Source of the DNA: Lentisphaerota bacterium
Lineage (GTDB): Bacteria; Verrucomicrobiota; Lentisphaeria; Victivallales; Victivallaceae
DNA length: 53,392 nucleotides
Assembly: GCA_015061745.1 (NCBI GenBank)
Contig: SUWB01000018.1
Span: 1 to 53,392 of the forward strand
Direction: 5' to 3'
Shown here in pieces: positions 35,522 through 44,700 of the stretch (positions within the stretch are counted from its first letter, which is position 1; each line of letters starts with the position of its first letter). The notes beneath the pieces were generated by a model. The model ran no database searches. It saw only the letters and a list, made by a program, of their open reading frames with translations, and was not told where the DNA came from. The position numbers and the translations under genes were made by a program.

Positions 35522-38500
35522 TTATTTTTTGAAAATTTTATTCCACGCTTTCTCGCCGTCGGCTCCGCTGAATCCCTTAAGGTATACACGGAAACTCAAC
35601 TCTTTGCCGGGCAGGATCGAAAGAGGGGTATTGGCATTTTTGTCCCCCGGCTTTTTCAGCAGGAATGAGCGCACTACTTCAAGAGTGTAGAGAGGCTGTT
35701 TTGCCGGATTGCGGCTGCGGTCATCGAACCAGATATAGCTGAAACCGACTATTTCCGGTGTGCCCGTCAGGACAAATCCCCGTTGAGCGTTGCTGTCAAA
35801 CGCTCCGGCAAAGGGAGCTGTCAGAGGGAACAAACCGGAATAGAATGAGGCATTGCCTGTGTTCATCTTTGCTTTGGGCATTGCTTTGAGTGTAGGCAGA
35901 CAGACCATATCGTGAGCAGCTCCGTCGGCACCGATACCGGGCAGCAGGCGCAGACGCCAGGGCAGACGGAAACTTTCAGGATCGTCGGACTGAAGATCTG
36001 CGGGGGCAGTATTGCGGATATTGTAATCAAATTGGATCTCTGAAGCACCGGCTTTCAAAGTTGCCACACGGCGGAGTTTGAAAGGTGTTCCGGGGATCAT
36101 ACTTGAAAAAGCAATGGCAGCTTGTTTGTCAGAAAGTTCAAGGATCTCCATATCCCAGTCCACCGCTGAAATGGTCCAGCGGCGGTTGTTGCCTGAAGCA
36201 TCTTCCATACCGCCGTATTCGGGCATATTCAGAACAAGCTCTTTGGCGGGCTGCCGCCGGGCACGTTCTCTGGGGGAAAGGACTTTTTTCCATTCCGGAC
36301 GGGCAAAGGTTTCCACCTTGTTCACCTTAAAGGAGATCATACGGCCCCCTGTTTCAAGGAATCTGGCAGAAACGATCCCGTTGTCAAGTTCAATGCCAAA
36401 GTGTTCTTTCTGCACAAAGGGTGTGACTTTGACAGCAGATTTGCCGGAAGAAGCGGGGACTTTTTTTGCCAGAGCGATGTAGTAGGCTGTCCGTTCAGGG
36501 AAGTTCCACTTGAAGCACATTTCCGCCTGACGGACCAGGGCTTTGCTCAGGGGGGAAGTTAATTTCCGAACCTTTGCCAGATCTTTGGTCAAACGGTCAT
36601 TTTTGATAGCGGAGATCCGCTTTGCAACGGCATTACGCATAGAGGGAGTGTAGACAGTATCCTCACATTTTTTGAGCAGAGCTTTGTCCGCAGGAGAAAC
36701 GGCGAGGGTTTTGAACTCCTTGAGCAGAGGATCGGCCAAAAGCGTGTACTGCCGGAAGATATGTTTCTTTGCTTTACCGTGGGCAACGGTGAATTCCAGT
36801 TTGTTCTGCCCCAGTTTGGGCAGTACCGCTTTGAAGTCAACTTTGCCGTTTTTTCCGGCAGTGTATTTTTTGCCGCCGGGAACGGTGATGACTGTTCCCG
36901 CAGGAGCAAGGAGCGTAAAGTTGATTTCAGGCAGCAGCAGCTCGCTGTTTTCCACAGGGTTGGAACGCAGCAGCACAACCGGCTTGAGGGGGAAGGATTC
37001 GATTTCGTCGCCGATACGTTCCCGGACAGAGGTAATCTTGTCGGGATCGTTCAGGTATTTGAAGGGGGCTTCAGGAATGACCTCTTTTATGATTTCAAGA
37101 ACTCTCTTTCTGCCCTGACCGGGATAGGTTTTGTCGATGCATTCTTCCAGCAGTTTGAGATAGTCGTAATCCTCAAGAGATTCTCCCCTGTGCCGCAGAC
37201 GGATAGAGGGAACGATCCTTTCTCCTGCTTTGCGGGGCGGATAAAACATAGAGACCAAACCGCAGCCGTAGGTCAGTTCCATATCGGTCCAGGGGTTGCA
37301 GGGATTGGTCAGTGAACCTGTGTGGTTACTGTGCCAGCCTAAAGCACCGCAGCTGTTGACGGTGTAACAGAGCCAGGGGTAGAGACGGTTGATGTGGTAG
37401 GTGTTGTTATCAAGAGGAGCGTTCCAGTTGTAGTGCCAGATTTCTCTGTTGCCCAGACGGTTGCGTTCCTTTTCATTCCAGAGAAACCCGGGGGCAAGGG
37501 GCATACAAAAGGCGAAAGCTGAGTCGATGTATTCAAGGCTGTGGCCTCCGGTGAGAAAGATCTTGCAGTCGGGAGCAGCTTTCATAACAGCACGGAAAAC
37601 TTTCTGCACATCTTTGGTGAGCCAGGCGGGGGGTTCGTCGTAAAAAAAGGCATAGCCGATGACCCAGGGAAATTTCTGTTTCAGCCGTTCATAGTAAAGC
37701 CGGGTCACTTCGCCCAGATATTTCAGTCCTTCATCAGAAAGCAGCGGTTTTCCCATAAAGAGGGGTTCTTTCTGGCCCTTGCCGCGTAAAAACCAGCCGC
37801 CGTGAGCTCCGAATGTGGGCAGCGGCAGACGGACACGGTCAAAGCCGCAGTCAACGGCAAGTTTTTTGACGCTGGCATCAAATCCGCTCCAATCGGTAAC
37901 TGCGGGGAGACCGTTGCGGATCTCAAATTTGGGAGCTGTGACCTCTACGCCGCCTTGAGGATTGATCCGTTCATCCCGGCAGAGTTGAAGCATATCGTCA
38001 ACAATAAAGTTGATCTTGCGGCGGTCAAATTTGCGGAATCCCTTATGGGCCCGGATAGGCATATAGGTTTTCAAACGGGGATATTGGGGCAGGGCAAAGT
38101 TCCGTACAGTGAGTTCGTAAGGCGTTGAAGCGATGACTTTGCCGTCTGCTTTAAGTTTGATCTCTCCTTTGAGAACTCCGGAAACACCGGTGCGGGGAAC
38201 GGCAAATTCCACATAGAAACAGCTGTTGATCCCGGGAGTTCCGGCAGCAAAAGATTCAGGCAGGAGAGGATCTGAATGAAATCCTTTCATTGCGGGATTG
38301 TCAGGATTACGCATTTCAATGAAGCCGAGGGTATTGACCCGCACCATATTTTTGAAAGCTCCGGGAGCGGAAATTTCAAGTTCCAGACGCTTTGCGGCAG
38401 CTTTGGGGGCGACGCCCAGGATCACGGCTGTTTTTTCACCTTTGGCAGCTTTCAGACGCAGTACAGAAATCTTTTGACCGTTACCGGGAACTCCGGTACG

Positions 38501-39112
38501 GGGGATACGTCTGTCTGCCGGAGCGGCAAACCAGGTGCCGAAAGCTCCTTGTGCCAGAATTTCAGCTTTGCCGGCAGAAGTTTTGACCCTTTGAGCCGCT
38601 CCGAATGACACATCGTCCAGATAGGAACGCATCTTGCCTTTGAACCAGATGGTCGCCTGAAGTCTGCGGCATTCCGGCTTGGGATAAACGATGCAGGAAA
38701 CGCTTTGCCATTCTCCCTTTTTAGTGGTGGCGGTAAAGAATTTGAGGGGCTTTATTGCTTTGCCCTTGGCATCCAGCTGCATAATTCTGCCGCTGACGGC
38801 GGGTTTGTTTTCGGATTCTGCGATGAAATAGTGAAATTTCAGTTCGACGCCCCCTTGAGCAGCGGGCCGCTCAATGGTGTAATTGAAGTGAAATGTCCTC
38901 TCTGGCAGTGTGGAATTAAGTTCCAGAGAAAAGTTGCCGTTGTGTGCTTTCAAGCCTGAGCGTTCAAAACTCATCCCCGGAGCTTTGAGAACATTTTTAT
39001 AGCCCACATAAGTTCTGACGACCCATTCTTTAGACGGTTTTTCAAAGTCGATCGTCCCGGCATTGAGCATAAACGCTGCCGACAGCAAAAGAAGAAGTGG
39101 TGATTTTTTCAT
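35522..39112 (-). CDS. Large secreted GH123-like (DUF4091) enzyme
   Basis: A 1196-residue exported protein with signal peptide (PLLLLLSAAFMLNAG). Residues 20-175 form a carbohydrate-binding-like sandwich. The TIM barrel at about 340-690 has the catalytic Asp-Glu pair in FFYDEPP (about 492-493), ALGWHSNHTG and the DUF4091 signature RLRHRGESLEDYDY. The last 500 residues are β-rich with an extended accessory domain. GH123 members are β-N-acetylgalactosaminidases using substrate-assisted catalysis with an Asp-Glu pair, which makes host or microbial glycans with GalNAc plausible targets. It follows the prepilin gene by 22 bases and is followed by a β-glucuronidase, so together they could take apart a GalNAc/uronic acid glycan. 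The start has only a purine-rich leader, no strict AGGAGG. Confidence 0.82.
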   Translation of the reverse strand: MKKSPLLLLLSAAFMLNAGTIDFEKPSKEWVVRTYVGYKNVLKAPGMSFERSGLKAHNGNFSLELNSTLPERTFHFNYTIERPAAQGGVELKFHYFIAESENKPAVSGRIMQLDAKGKAIKPLKFFTATTKKGEWQSVSCIVYPKPECRRLQATIWFKGKMRSYLDDVSFGAAQRVKTSAGKAEILAQGAFGTWFAAPADRRIPRTGVPGNGQKISVLRLKAAKGEKTAVILGVAPKAAAKRLELEISAPGAFKNMVRVNTLGFIEMRNPDNPAMKGFHSDPLLPESFAAGTPGINSCFYVEFAVPRTGVSGVLKGEIKLKADGKVIASTPYELTVRNFALPQYPRLKTYMPIRAHKGFRKFDRRKINFIVDDMLQLCRDERINPQGGVEVTAPKFEIRNGLPAVTDWSGFDASVKKLAVDCGFDRVRLPLPTFGAHGGWFLRGKGQKEPLFMGKPLLSDEGLKYLGEVTRLYYERLKQKFPWVIGYAFFYDEPPAWLTKDVQKVFRAVMKAAPDCKIFLTGGHSLEYIDSAFAFCMPLAPGFLWNEKERNRLGNREIWHYNWNAPLDNNTYHINRLYPWLCYTVNSCGALGWHSNHTGSLTNPCNPWTDMELTYGCGLVSMFYPPRKAGERIVPSIRLRHRGESLEDYDYLKLLEECIDKTYPGQGRKRVLEIIKEVIPEAPFKYLNDPDKITSVRERIGDEIESFPLKPVVLLRSNPVENSELLLPEINFTLLAPAGTVITVPGGKKYTAGKNGKVDFKAVLPKLGQNKLEFTVAHGKAKKHIFRQYTLLADPLLKEFKTLAVSPADKALLKKCEDTVYTPSMRNAVAKRISAIKNDRLTKDLAKVRKLTSPLSKALVRQAEMCFKWNFPERTAYYIALAKKVPASSGKSAVKVTPFVQKEHFGIELDNGIVSARFLETGGRMISFKVNKVETFARPEWKKVLSPRERARRQPAKELVLNMPEYGGMEDASGNNRRWTISAVDWDMEILELSDKQAAIAFSSMIPGTPFKLRRVATLKAGASEIQFDYNIRNTAPADLQSDDPESFRLPWRLRLLPGIGADGAAHDMVCLPTLKAMPKAKMNTGNASFYSGLFPLTAPFAGAFDSNAQRGFVLTGTPEIVGFSYIWFDDRSRNPAKQPLYTLEVVRSFLLKKPGDKNANTPLSILPGKELSFRVYLKGFSGADGEKAWNKIFKK

Positions 39113-39134
39113 TTTTTTCTTTTTTTATGATAAA

Positions 39135-39992
39135 TTATTTGTAATAAGCATCAAGATATGTGCCGCGTTTGTTGAAAAGGAAACTTTTGTTCATCCTTGA
39201 AGTATGGCCGTCCATATGGCAGAGCATTTGAACTGAGCCGCCGGTGTGCTGGGAGTTATAATATCCCCAGTCGGAGGTGTTGAAATGGGTGGATAAATTC
39301 GCCTCAGTCATATAGACTTTGACCGAAGGATTGTTGATTCTGGTCAGTTTTCCGATACGCCAGGGGCCGTTTTTGACCTTATTGGTCTTGGCAACATACC
39401 AGGGGATACAGTAGGACGTTTGCTGTTTTACTGAGGCAAGGTGTACGGGATTGGCAGGGCAGAAAAAGACTTTGGGGCGGGGAAATTTATTCTGGTAAAA
39501 ATTTTCTTTGACAGCTCCCAGATATCCGCCGACACGGACATACCACGCCGGGCTGGAGGCGGTGGCAAGACCCTGATATGTTTTGATTTCAGGTTCGTAT
39601 TCACCAAGAGGCAGATAGTCATTATTGTCCATACAATAGGAAAACATAGCATTCCCCTGCTGTTTCAGATTGGAAAGGCAGCTGCTCTCTTTGGCTTTGT
39701 CGCGGGCCTTTTGCAAGGCAGGCAGCAGCATCGAGGCCAAGATAGCAATAATGGCAATCACAACCAGAAGTTCAATCAGCGTGAACGCTGATTGAGTGAA
39801 GCACGGCTTCGCTGTATGAAGCATTTGCCTCCGGCAAATATGAAGCACACCGTTGGTGTATGAAGCACTTGCTTTGCAAGTATTATAAGGCATCTTTTTA
39901 TAAAATTTATTGAAATAATGCAGCGGGGAAACACATACTTGACAAGTTTTGTTTACCAACAGTCCAATCAGCGTGAAGAAAGATTTTTTCAT
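39135..39992 (-). CDS. Prepilin-like protein with 64-codon insert in its leader
   Basis: A 285-residue precursor of a type IV pilin-like (pseudopilin) protein. The mature part begins at Phe70: [20 protein letters not shown], the classical N-methylated helix, then [20 protein letters not shown] and a C-terminus with a QHTGG...MDGH motif related to the H-X9-DG domain (here eleven residues between His and Asp-Gly). The first residues ([13 protein letters not shown]) are a second, imperfect copy of the same leader/helix start. Residues 6-69 correspond to an insertion flanked by a 13-bp direct repeat. The ATG at 39992 has AAAGGAG and a strong promoter. ATGs at 39893 and 39824 are alternatives, the last giving a 13-residue leader ending SA-F. 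It heads an operon of glycan-degrading enzymes, which suggests a surface or periplasmic glycan-binding role. Confidence 0.85.
   Translation of the reverse strand: MKKSFFTLIGLLVNKTCQVCVSPLHYFNKFYKKMPYNTCKASASYTNGVLHICRRQMLHTAKPCFTQSAFTLIELLVVIAIIAILASMLLPALQKARDKAKESSCLSNLKQQGNAMFSYCMDNNDYLPLGEYEPEIKTYQGLATASSPAWYVRVGGYLGAVKENFYQNKFPRPKVFFCPANPVHLASVKQQTSYCIPWYVAKTNKVKNGPWRIGKLTRINNPSVKVYMTEANLSTHFNTSDWGYYNSQHTGGSVQMLCHMDGHTSRMNKSFLFNKRGTYLDAYYK
39773..39882. repeat. Array of five short hairpins inside the prepilin gene
   Basis: Read on the plus strand, a TGAAGC linker is repeated four times, each followed by a perfect or near-perfect hairpin and an A. The stems are 39803-39807/39811-39815, 39823-39829/39833-39839, 39847-39851/39855-39859 and 39867-39872/39876-39881, each with a three-base loop. 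The stem sequences differ but complementarity is kept. At the left end a fifth hairpin (39773-39781/39786-39794, TGAA loop) covers the codons of the prepilin cleavage site. Unit length is 20-24 bases. Not a CRISPR. Confidence 0.85.
39965..39977 (-). repeat. 13-bp direct repeat flanking the prepilin insert (distal copy)
   Basis: CAATCAGCGTGAA at 39965-39977 is identical to 39773-39785. The offset is 192 bases (64 codons), so loss of one copy plus the insert keeps the reading frame and gives MKKSF followed directly by FTLIELLV. Confidence 0.9.
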
Positions 39993-40334
39993 TCGGTTCG
40001 ACTCCTTTGTGTTGTACAGTTAAAAGATAAAATCAAGTTGATATAACCTTTATCAATTCCAATATGAAAATAATTTTTCAGAATATCTGATCCGTTAAAT
40101 GTTCTGTTTACATAAATTCCTTTTCTGTTCCCTGATCTTTTTCAGCGGGCAAATCAGGAATTTTTTGTGTTTTTACAAGTATACCATAAAAAGTAACTGA
40201 TTTCAAGTGCATCTTAGCTCCGGAGTGTTTTTTTGCAGAGAAAAACAGAAAAAAGTCATTTGCAATATTTCCGACAGGTGCTATATTTAATTCAAATCAA
40301 TATTTATATTTTTATGCAATGTCAAGGAGTTTTT
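39993..40334. promoter_or_regulatory. Divergent promoter region, 342 bases
   Basis: Leftward, for the prepilin operon: TTGAAA (40201-40206), 17-base spacer, TATACT (40178-40183), giving a leader of about 180 bases. Rightward, for the C_GCAxxG_C_C gene: TTGCAA (40260-40265), 16-base spacer, TATATT (40282-40287), and AAGGAG before the ATG at 40335. No gene is seen in the interval, and the long prepilin leader contains no obvious riboswitch. Confidence 0.68.
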
Positions 40335-40790
40335 ATGACTGAAGCTGAAAGAGCAAAAGAACTTTTTATGCAGGGAGCCAACTGTGCCCAGGCGGTTTTT
40401 GCCGCCTTTGCCCAGGAGTGCGGTCTGACTGTTGAACAGGCGTGCATTATAAGTTCCGGTTTCGGCGGCGGTATGGGCAGAATGCGTGAAGTCTGCGGGG
40501 CCGTCAGCGGTATGGTGCTGGTGCTGAATATGATTTACGGTTCAGCAGATTTGAACGATAAAGAGGCCAAAGACCGGCAGTATGCCCGGATTCAGGCTGT
40601 GGCTGCCGCGTTCAAGGCTGAATGCGGTTCCATTATTTGCCGGGAACTTCTCGGACTGGATAAAAAAGAGCCTGCTTCACCCCGGTCTGAGGCCCGGACT
40701 CCTGAATACTACAAAAAACGCCCCTGTGCCGATATGGTGGCTCTGGCGGCAGAAATCACAGCAAGATATTTGAAAGATAATCCAAGATAA
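40335..40790 (+). CDS. C_GCAxxG_C_C family protein
   Basis: A 151-residue soluble protein. It has the family pattern: an early cysteine in GANCAQAVF, a second in EQACIIS, the glycine-rich GFGGGMGRMREVCGAVSG, and two C-terminal cysteines (CGSIICREL, RPCADM). The conserved cysteines suggest redox or metal binding. The biochemical role is not established. Codons upstream to 40233 are in frame but not family-like. The ATG at 40335 has AAGGAG at the right distance. It is followed after 12 bases by a TIM-barrel enzyme. Confidence 0.85.
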   Translation: MTEAERAKELFMQGANCAQAVFAAFAQECGLTVEQACIISSGFGGGMGRMREVCGAVSGMVLVLNMIYGSADLNDKEAKDRQYARIQAVAAAFKAECGSIICRELLGLDKKEPASPRSEARTPEYYKKRPCADMVALAAEITARYLKDNPR

Positions 40791-40802
40791 GGAGATAGAA
40801 AA

Positions 40803-41690
40803 ATGGCTGAAAAACATATCCCGTTGGCATTCTTTTATTCCTGGCAGCACGTTACTGACAGTATGATCCCAAACATTATGGCTGAATTCAAATGGCACGG
40901 GGTGGATAATCTGGTCTTTACGGATTATTTGCTCCGTCGGGTGGTCGATGAAGTGCGCTTCTGGAGTCTGCTCCACCGGCACGCGATGATTCAGGGAATC
41001 AATCTGATCGAGGCCCACGGCCTGCTGGGACAGGGAAATGATCTCTGCTGCCCTGAAAAAGGACGCCGCAGCGGTATGATCGAAGATCACAAACGGGCTA
41101 TGAACTACTGTGCCGAAAGCGGAGGCAAAACCTACACCGTGCACATCGGGGCCTATGAAAGCGTTTTCTACAAAACCCCCAACGAAGTGCTGCGTCCTCT
41201 GGTGCTGGATGCCCTTGAAAATCTGCTTCCCACCGCCGAAAAACTGGATCTGGTCATCGCTGTGGAAAACAGTTACGAGCGTTCCAATACTCCTGATGAA
41301 GTGGCTTTTTACATCGAACACTTCAACTCCCCCTATATCCAGTGCTGTCTTGATGTGGGACACGCTCATCTGATGGCTCCTGCTCCTGATAAAAAGAGAG
41401 ATAAATATTTTCCGGAAATGGATTGGGCCTGGGGCGAAAAAATCGACGAATACACCGGTGCCTGGGAACGTCTTGCTCCCTACATCGTTACCTGTCATCT
41501 GCACGACAATGACGGATACAGCGATGCCCACCAGCTGCCCGGACGCGGCACCATCGACTGGAAAAAGGTGATCTCTCAAATCAAGCGTTCCCCCAATCTT
41601 ATTTCTATGCAGACTGAAGTTACTACCGCCGGTGGACTTTCCATTGCCAAACTGGTGGAAACATTCAATAAGATTATGCAGGCTGAATAA
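40803..41690 (+). CDS. Xylose isomerase-like TIM-barrel sugar epimerase/isomerase
   Basis: A 295-residue protein of the AP-endonuclease-2/xylose isomerase-like superfamily. Metal-ligand motifs are IAVENSYE (Glu), CCLDVGHAHLM (Asp, His), VTCHLHDNDG (His, Asp) and the closing MQTEVT (Glu). Members isomerise or epimerise sugars and inositols, or cleave related carbohydrates. It lies between a C_GCAxxG_C_C gene and a large β-helix glycan protein, with AAGGAG upstream, so it may process a monosaccharide from the same glycan. Exact reaction unknown. Confidence 0.82.
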   Translation: MAEKHIPLAFFYSWQHVTDSMIPNIMAEFKWHGVDNLVFTDYLLRRVVDEVRFWSLLHRHAMIQGINLIEAHGLLGQGNDLCCPEKGRRSGMIEDHKRAMNYCAESGGKTYTVHIGAYESVFYKTPNEVLRPLVLDALENLLPTAEKLDLVIAVENSYERSNTPDEVAFYIEHFNSPYIQCCLDVGHAHLMAPAPDKKRDKYFPEMDWAWGEKIDEYTGAWERLAPYIVTCHLHDNDGYSDAHQLPGRGTIDWKKVISQIKRSPNLISMQTEVTTAGGLSIAKLVETFNKIMQAE

Positions 41691-41722
41691 AATTCACAGC
41701 CTTAAAACAAAGGAGAGCTTCT

Positions 41723-44700
41723 ATGAGGAAAATATTGTGTTTACTCCTTCTTTGTTTCACTGCACTTCTGGGAGCAAAAGAATATTTTGTCGCCCTCAAC
41801 GGCAGTGACACTGCTCCGGGGAGTAAAGAACGGCCCCTCGCTACTTTTAAGAAAGCGATCGAATTGATGCAGCCCGGAGATACCCTGACCATTATGCCGG
41901 GGGAATACCGTCAGGTCATTGACGGCTCTTTTTTGCGCACTTCCCCTGACAAAAGGACCACTATCCGGGCTATGATCCCCGGAACGGTTCTGATCCGGGG
42001 AGATGTGGATGCAACCGCATTCAAAAAAGTTCCCGGAACCCTTTTTACCTATGTCTGTCCCTGGGAAGATAAAATTGAAGCGGTCTATGAAAAAGACACC
42101 TTCAGCACCTATGCTTTCCGGGGCACTCCTGACGGTCTCGATTTTGAACGGGGTGTCTGTGCTGTGGACCCGGAGAAAAAACTGCTTTATGTAGTCACCA
42201 CCGACGGCCGGGCTCCGGAGCATCACAGTGTCACGATCAGTGTCAGTACCAGGTACGGTGTCCTGATCGGCCGCCATTCTGCGGCCCATCCCACTCATAA
42301 TGTGCTCCTTGAAGGCATCAGTGTCACCGGATTCAATCTGAGCGGCAATGCCGGAGGCAGACCCAGCCCTGTTGAAGGTATCAAGGGCGTTTATCTGCGG
42401 AACAGCATCATCCGCAACTGCGATGTGACCTTTTGCGGCGGCGGGATACGCTTGTGGCGTCCTGTAGATTGTGTCATCGACACTGTCCGTACCTTTTGCA
42501 ACGGCGTTTCCTATTCCGGTTCCGGGGGCAATATTATTGTCAATGGTCCTGCTCTTAACTGTATCATCCGTAATTGTGATGCTTTCGGTTCTCCCACTGC
42601 GGGCATCCGCTACTACGGCGGAACCATTACCAATTCCCACATCATCAACTGCCGCGGCGGTTTCAACGGCTACGGCGATATGTGGTGCAAGGGGATCGCT
42701 GACGGCAAGTCCTTTATTGAAAACTGTACGGCTCTGGGAAGTATTTATCCCTCAAGCAAAGTTCCCGGTATGGCCTCCACTGAACGCAATAATGTGTACT
42801 ACTATGTAGGATACTGCCGGAATCCCAATTCCATAATGACCCTTAAAAGCACGCTGAACTTTGACCGTACTTTTGCCGATCCCGGCAACTGGGACTACCG
42901 GCTGCAGGCGGGAACGGGACTCAAAGCCGGTTTGAAAAGCGACGGGAATATCTATTTCCTTTCTCCCAAAGGCAGCGATGCCAATGACGGTAAATCCATT
43001 GTCACTCCCTGGAAAACCCTGAAGAAAATTCCTGCCGGAAGTACGGTATATCTGATGCCCGGGGTTTATGCTCCGTTCAGGATCGACGTTCCAAATGTCC
43101 GTTTTGCCGGACGGGGGATCCACGGCAATGTCATTATCAAAGGCGGCAGAACCGGTATGGAAATCACCGCTCCCGGTGTTACTGTTAAAAGGATCAACTT
43201 TGTCGGACAATCCGGAACTCCTGTGGTCATCAAAGCGTCAGATGTGACCGTTACCAACTGCGGATTTGCTTCTGAAAAAGCTGCGGTGAAAGCTGCAAAG
43301 GTCAAAAATATCACTCTGACTCACTGTGCATTTACAGGAGTGCCTTATGAATTCAATGCTGTTTCAGGCAATGTGCACTCCAATATTATGGCCAAGCCCG
43401 GGAAAAAAGATGCCGCTTCTCTGGTGTTTCATCACTCCAATGCGTTTCCTGTGAAAACTGCTGAAGCCGGCAGCCGTGTCATCGTTCCTGTCTATCAGGA
43501 TGCTGCCAACGGCAGCTTCTTGCTCAGAAATCCCTCCTCTTTCAACGGACGGGGAATGTTGGGATTCCCGGTGGGACCCTGGAGACGTTTGGAATACAGA
43601 GATCTGCCTGTCACACACAAGATGCAGATCCACGCTGCAAGTGCCAAAAGTGCCACGCTGGAGTTTTTCAACGCCGTAGACAAAGTCGAACATCAGATCC
43701 AGATGGGGGAAGCCCCCTCAAAAATGAAAATCGTCATCCACCGGTGGCGGGATAAACTGACTCCTTTCAGGACTTTTACCTTCAACGGTTTGAAGCCGGG
43801 GACAAAGTACTTTTTCAGAGTGGATACGTTGATGCCCAAACGGCTGATCCTGAGCAATGAGGATATCGGCCCTGAAATGACGGCAAAACTTAAAAAGCAT
43901 TTCAAGGGCAAGATCCTTGAATTTACCACCGCTTCCCGCGATCTGCCCGCAAAAGAATATCACGTCAGCGTCAAAGGCAGTGACAGCAATCCCGGTACAG
44001 CGGAAAAGCCCCTTAAAACTATTTCCCGTGCGGCGGGATTGGTCAAAGCCGGTGATACGGTAACTGTTCACGGTGGTGTTTACAATGAATCTGTCCGTCT
44101 CCGGGCAGGGGGAGAACCGGGGCGGCCCATAACTTTCCGGGCAGCTCCCAAAGAAAAGGTTTTCTGGGAAGGAGCCAACCAGAAATATACGTGTGCTTTC
44201 AGTGCTCAGAATAAATCCCACGTCTACATCGACGGTTTCCGTTTCCGTCTTTTCAGCGGCAGGACCCACGGCAATGTGATCCTGAGCAACGGACGGGATT
44301 TCAAGGTCACACGCTGTATTTTTGACGGCCGCGGCCCGAACTATTCAGGGGGCAGTGTCTACGGCGAAGATATCAAAGATCTGCTGGTGCAGAATTGTAT
44401 GATCGTCCGGGGATTCCAGGGTATGACCCTCTATAACTGCGACAATGTGACTTTGAAAAACAACCTTTTCCTGGTCAATCAGCTTTCTCCGCTGGCTTTG
44501 GGATACAGCCCGATGAATCTTACTGTGACCAACAACATCATTTTTGATACGATCATCACCAAGCAGACCAATGTGCTGATGGCATCTGTTTCGCCTGATA
44601 AGATGAAAATTGAGAACAACTGTTTCTATTTGCGTATTCCTCCTTCAGAACGTTTGGCAACAGGTTCTCTTATGGGAGCTGTTACCAACCGGATGACTTT

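Noticed and set aside
39797-39882. CRISPR array
   Set aside because: Linkers are only six to eight bases and the variable parts are self-complementary hairpins of 13-17 bases; no cas gene is present.
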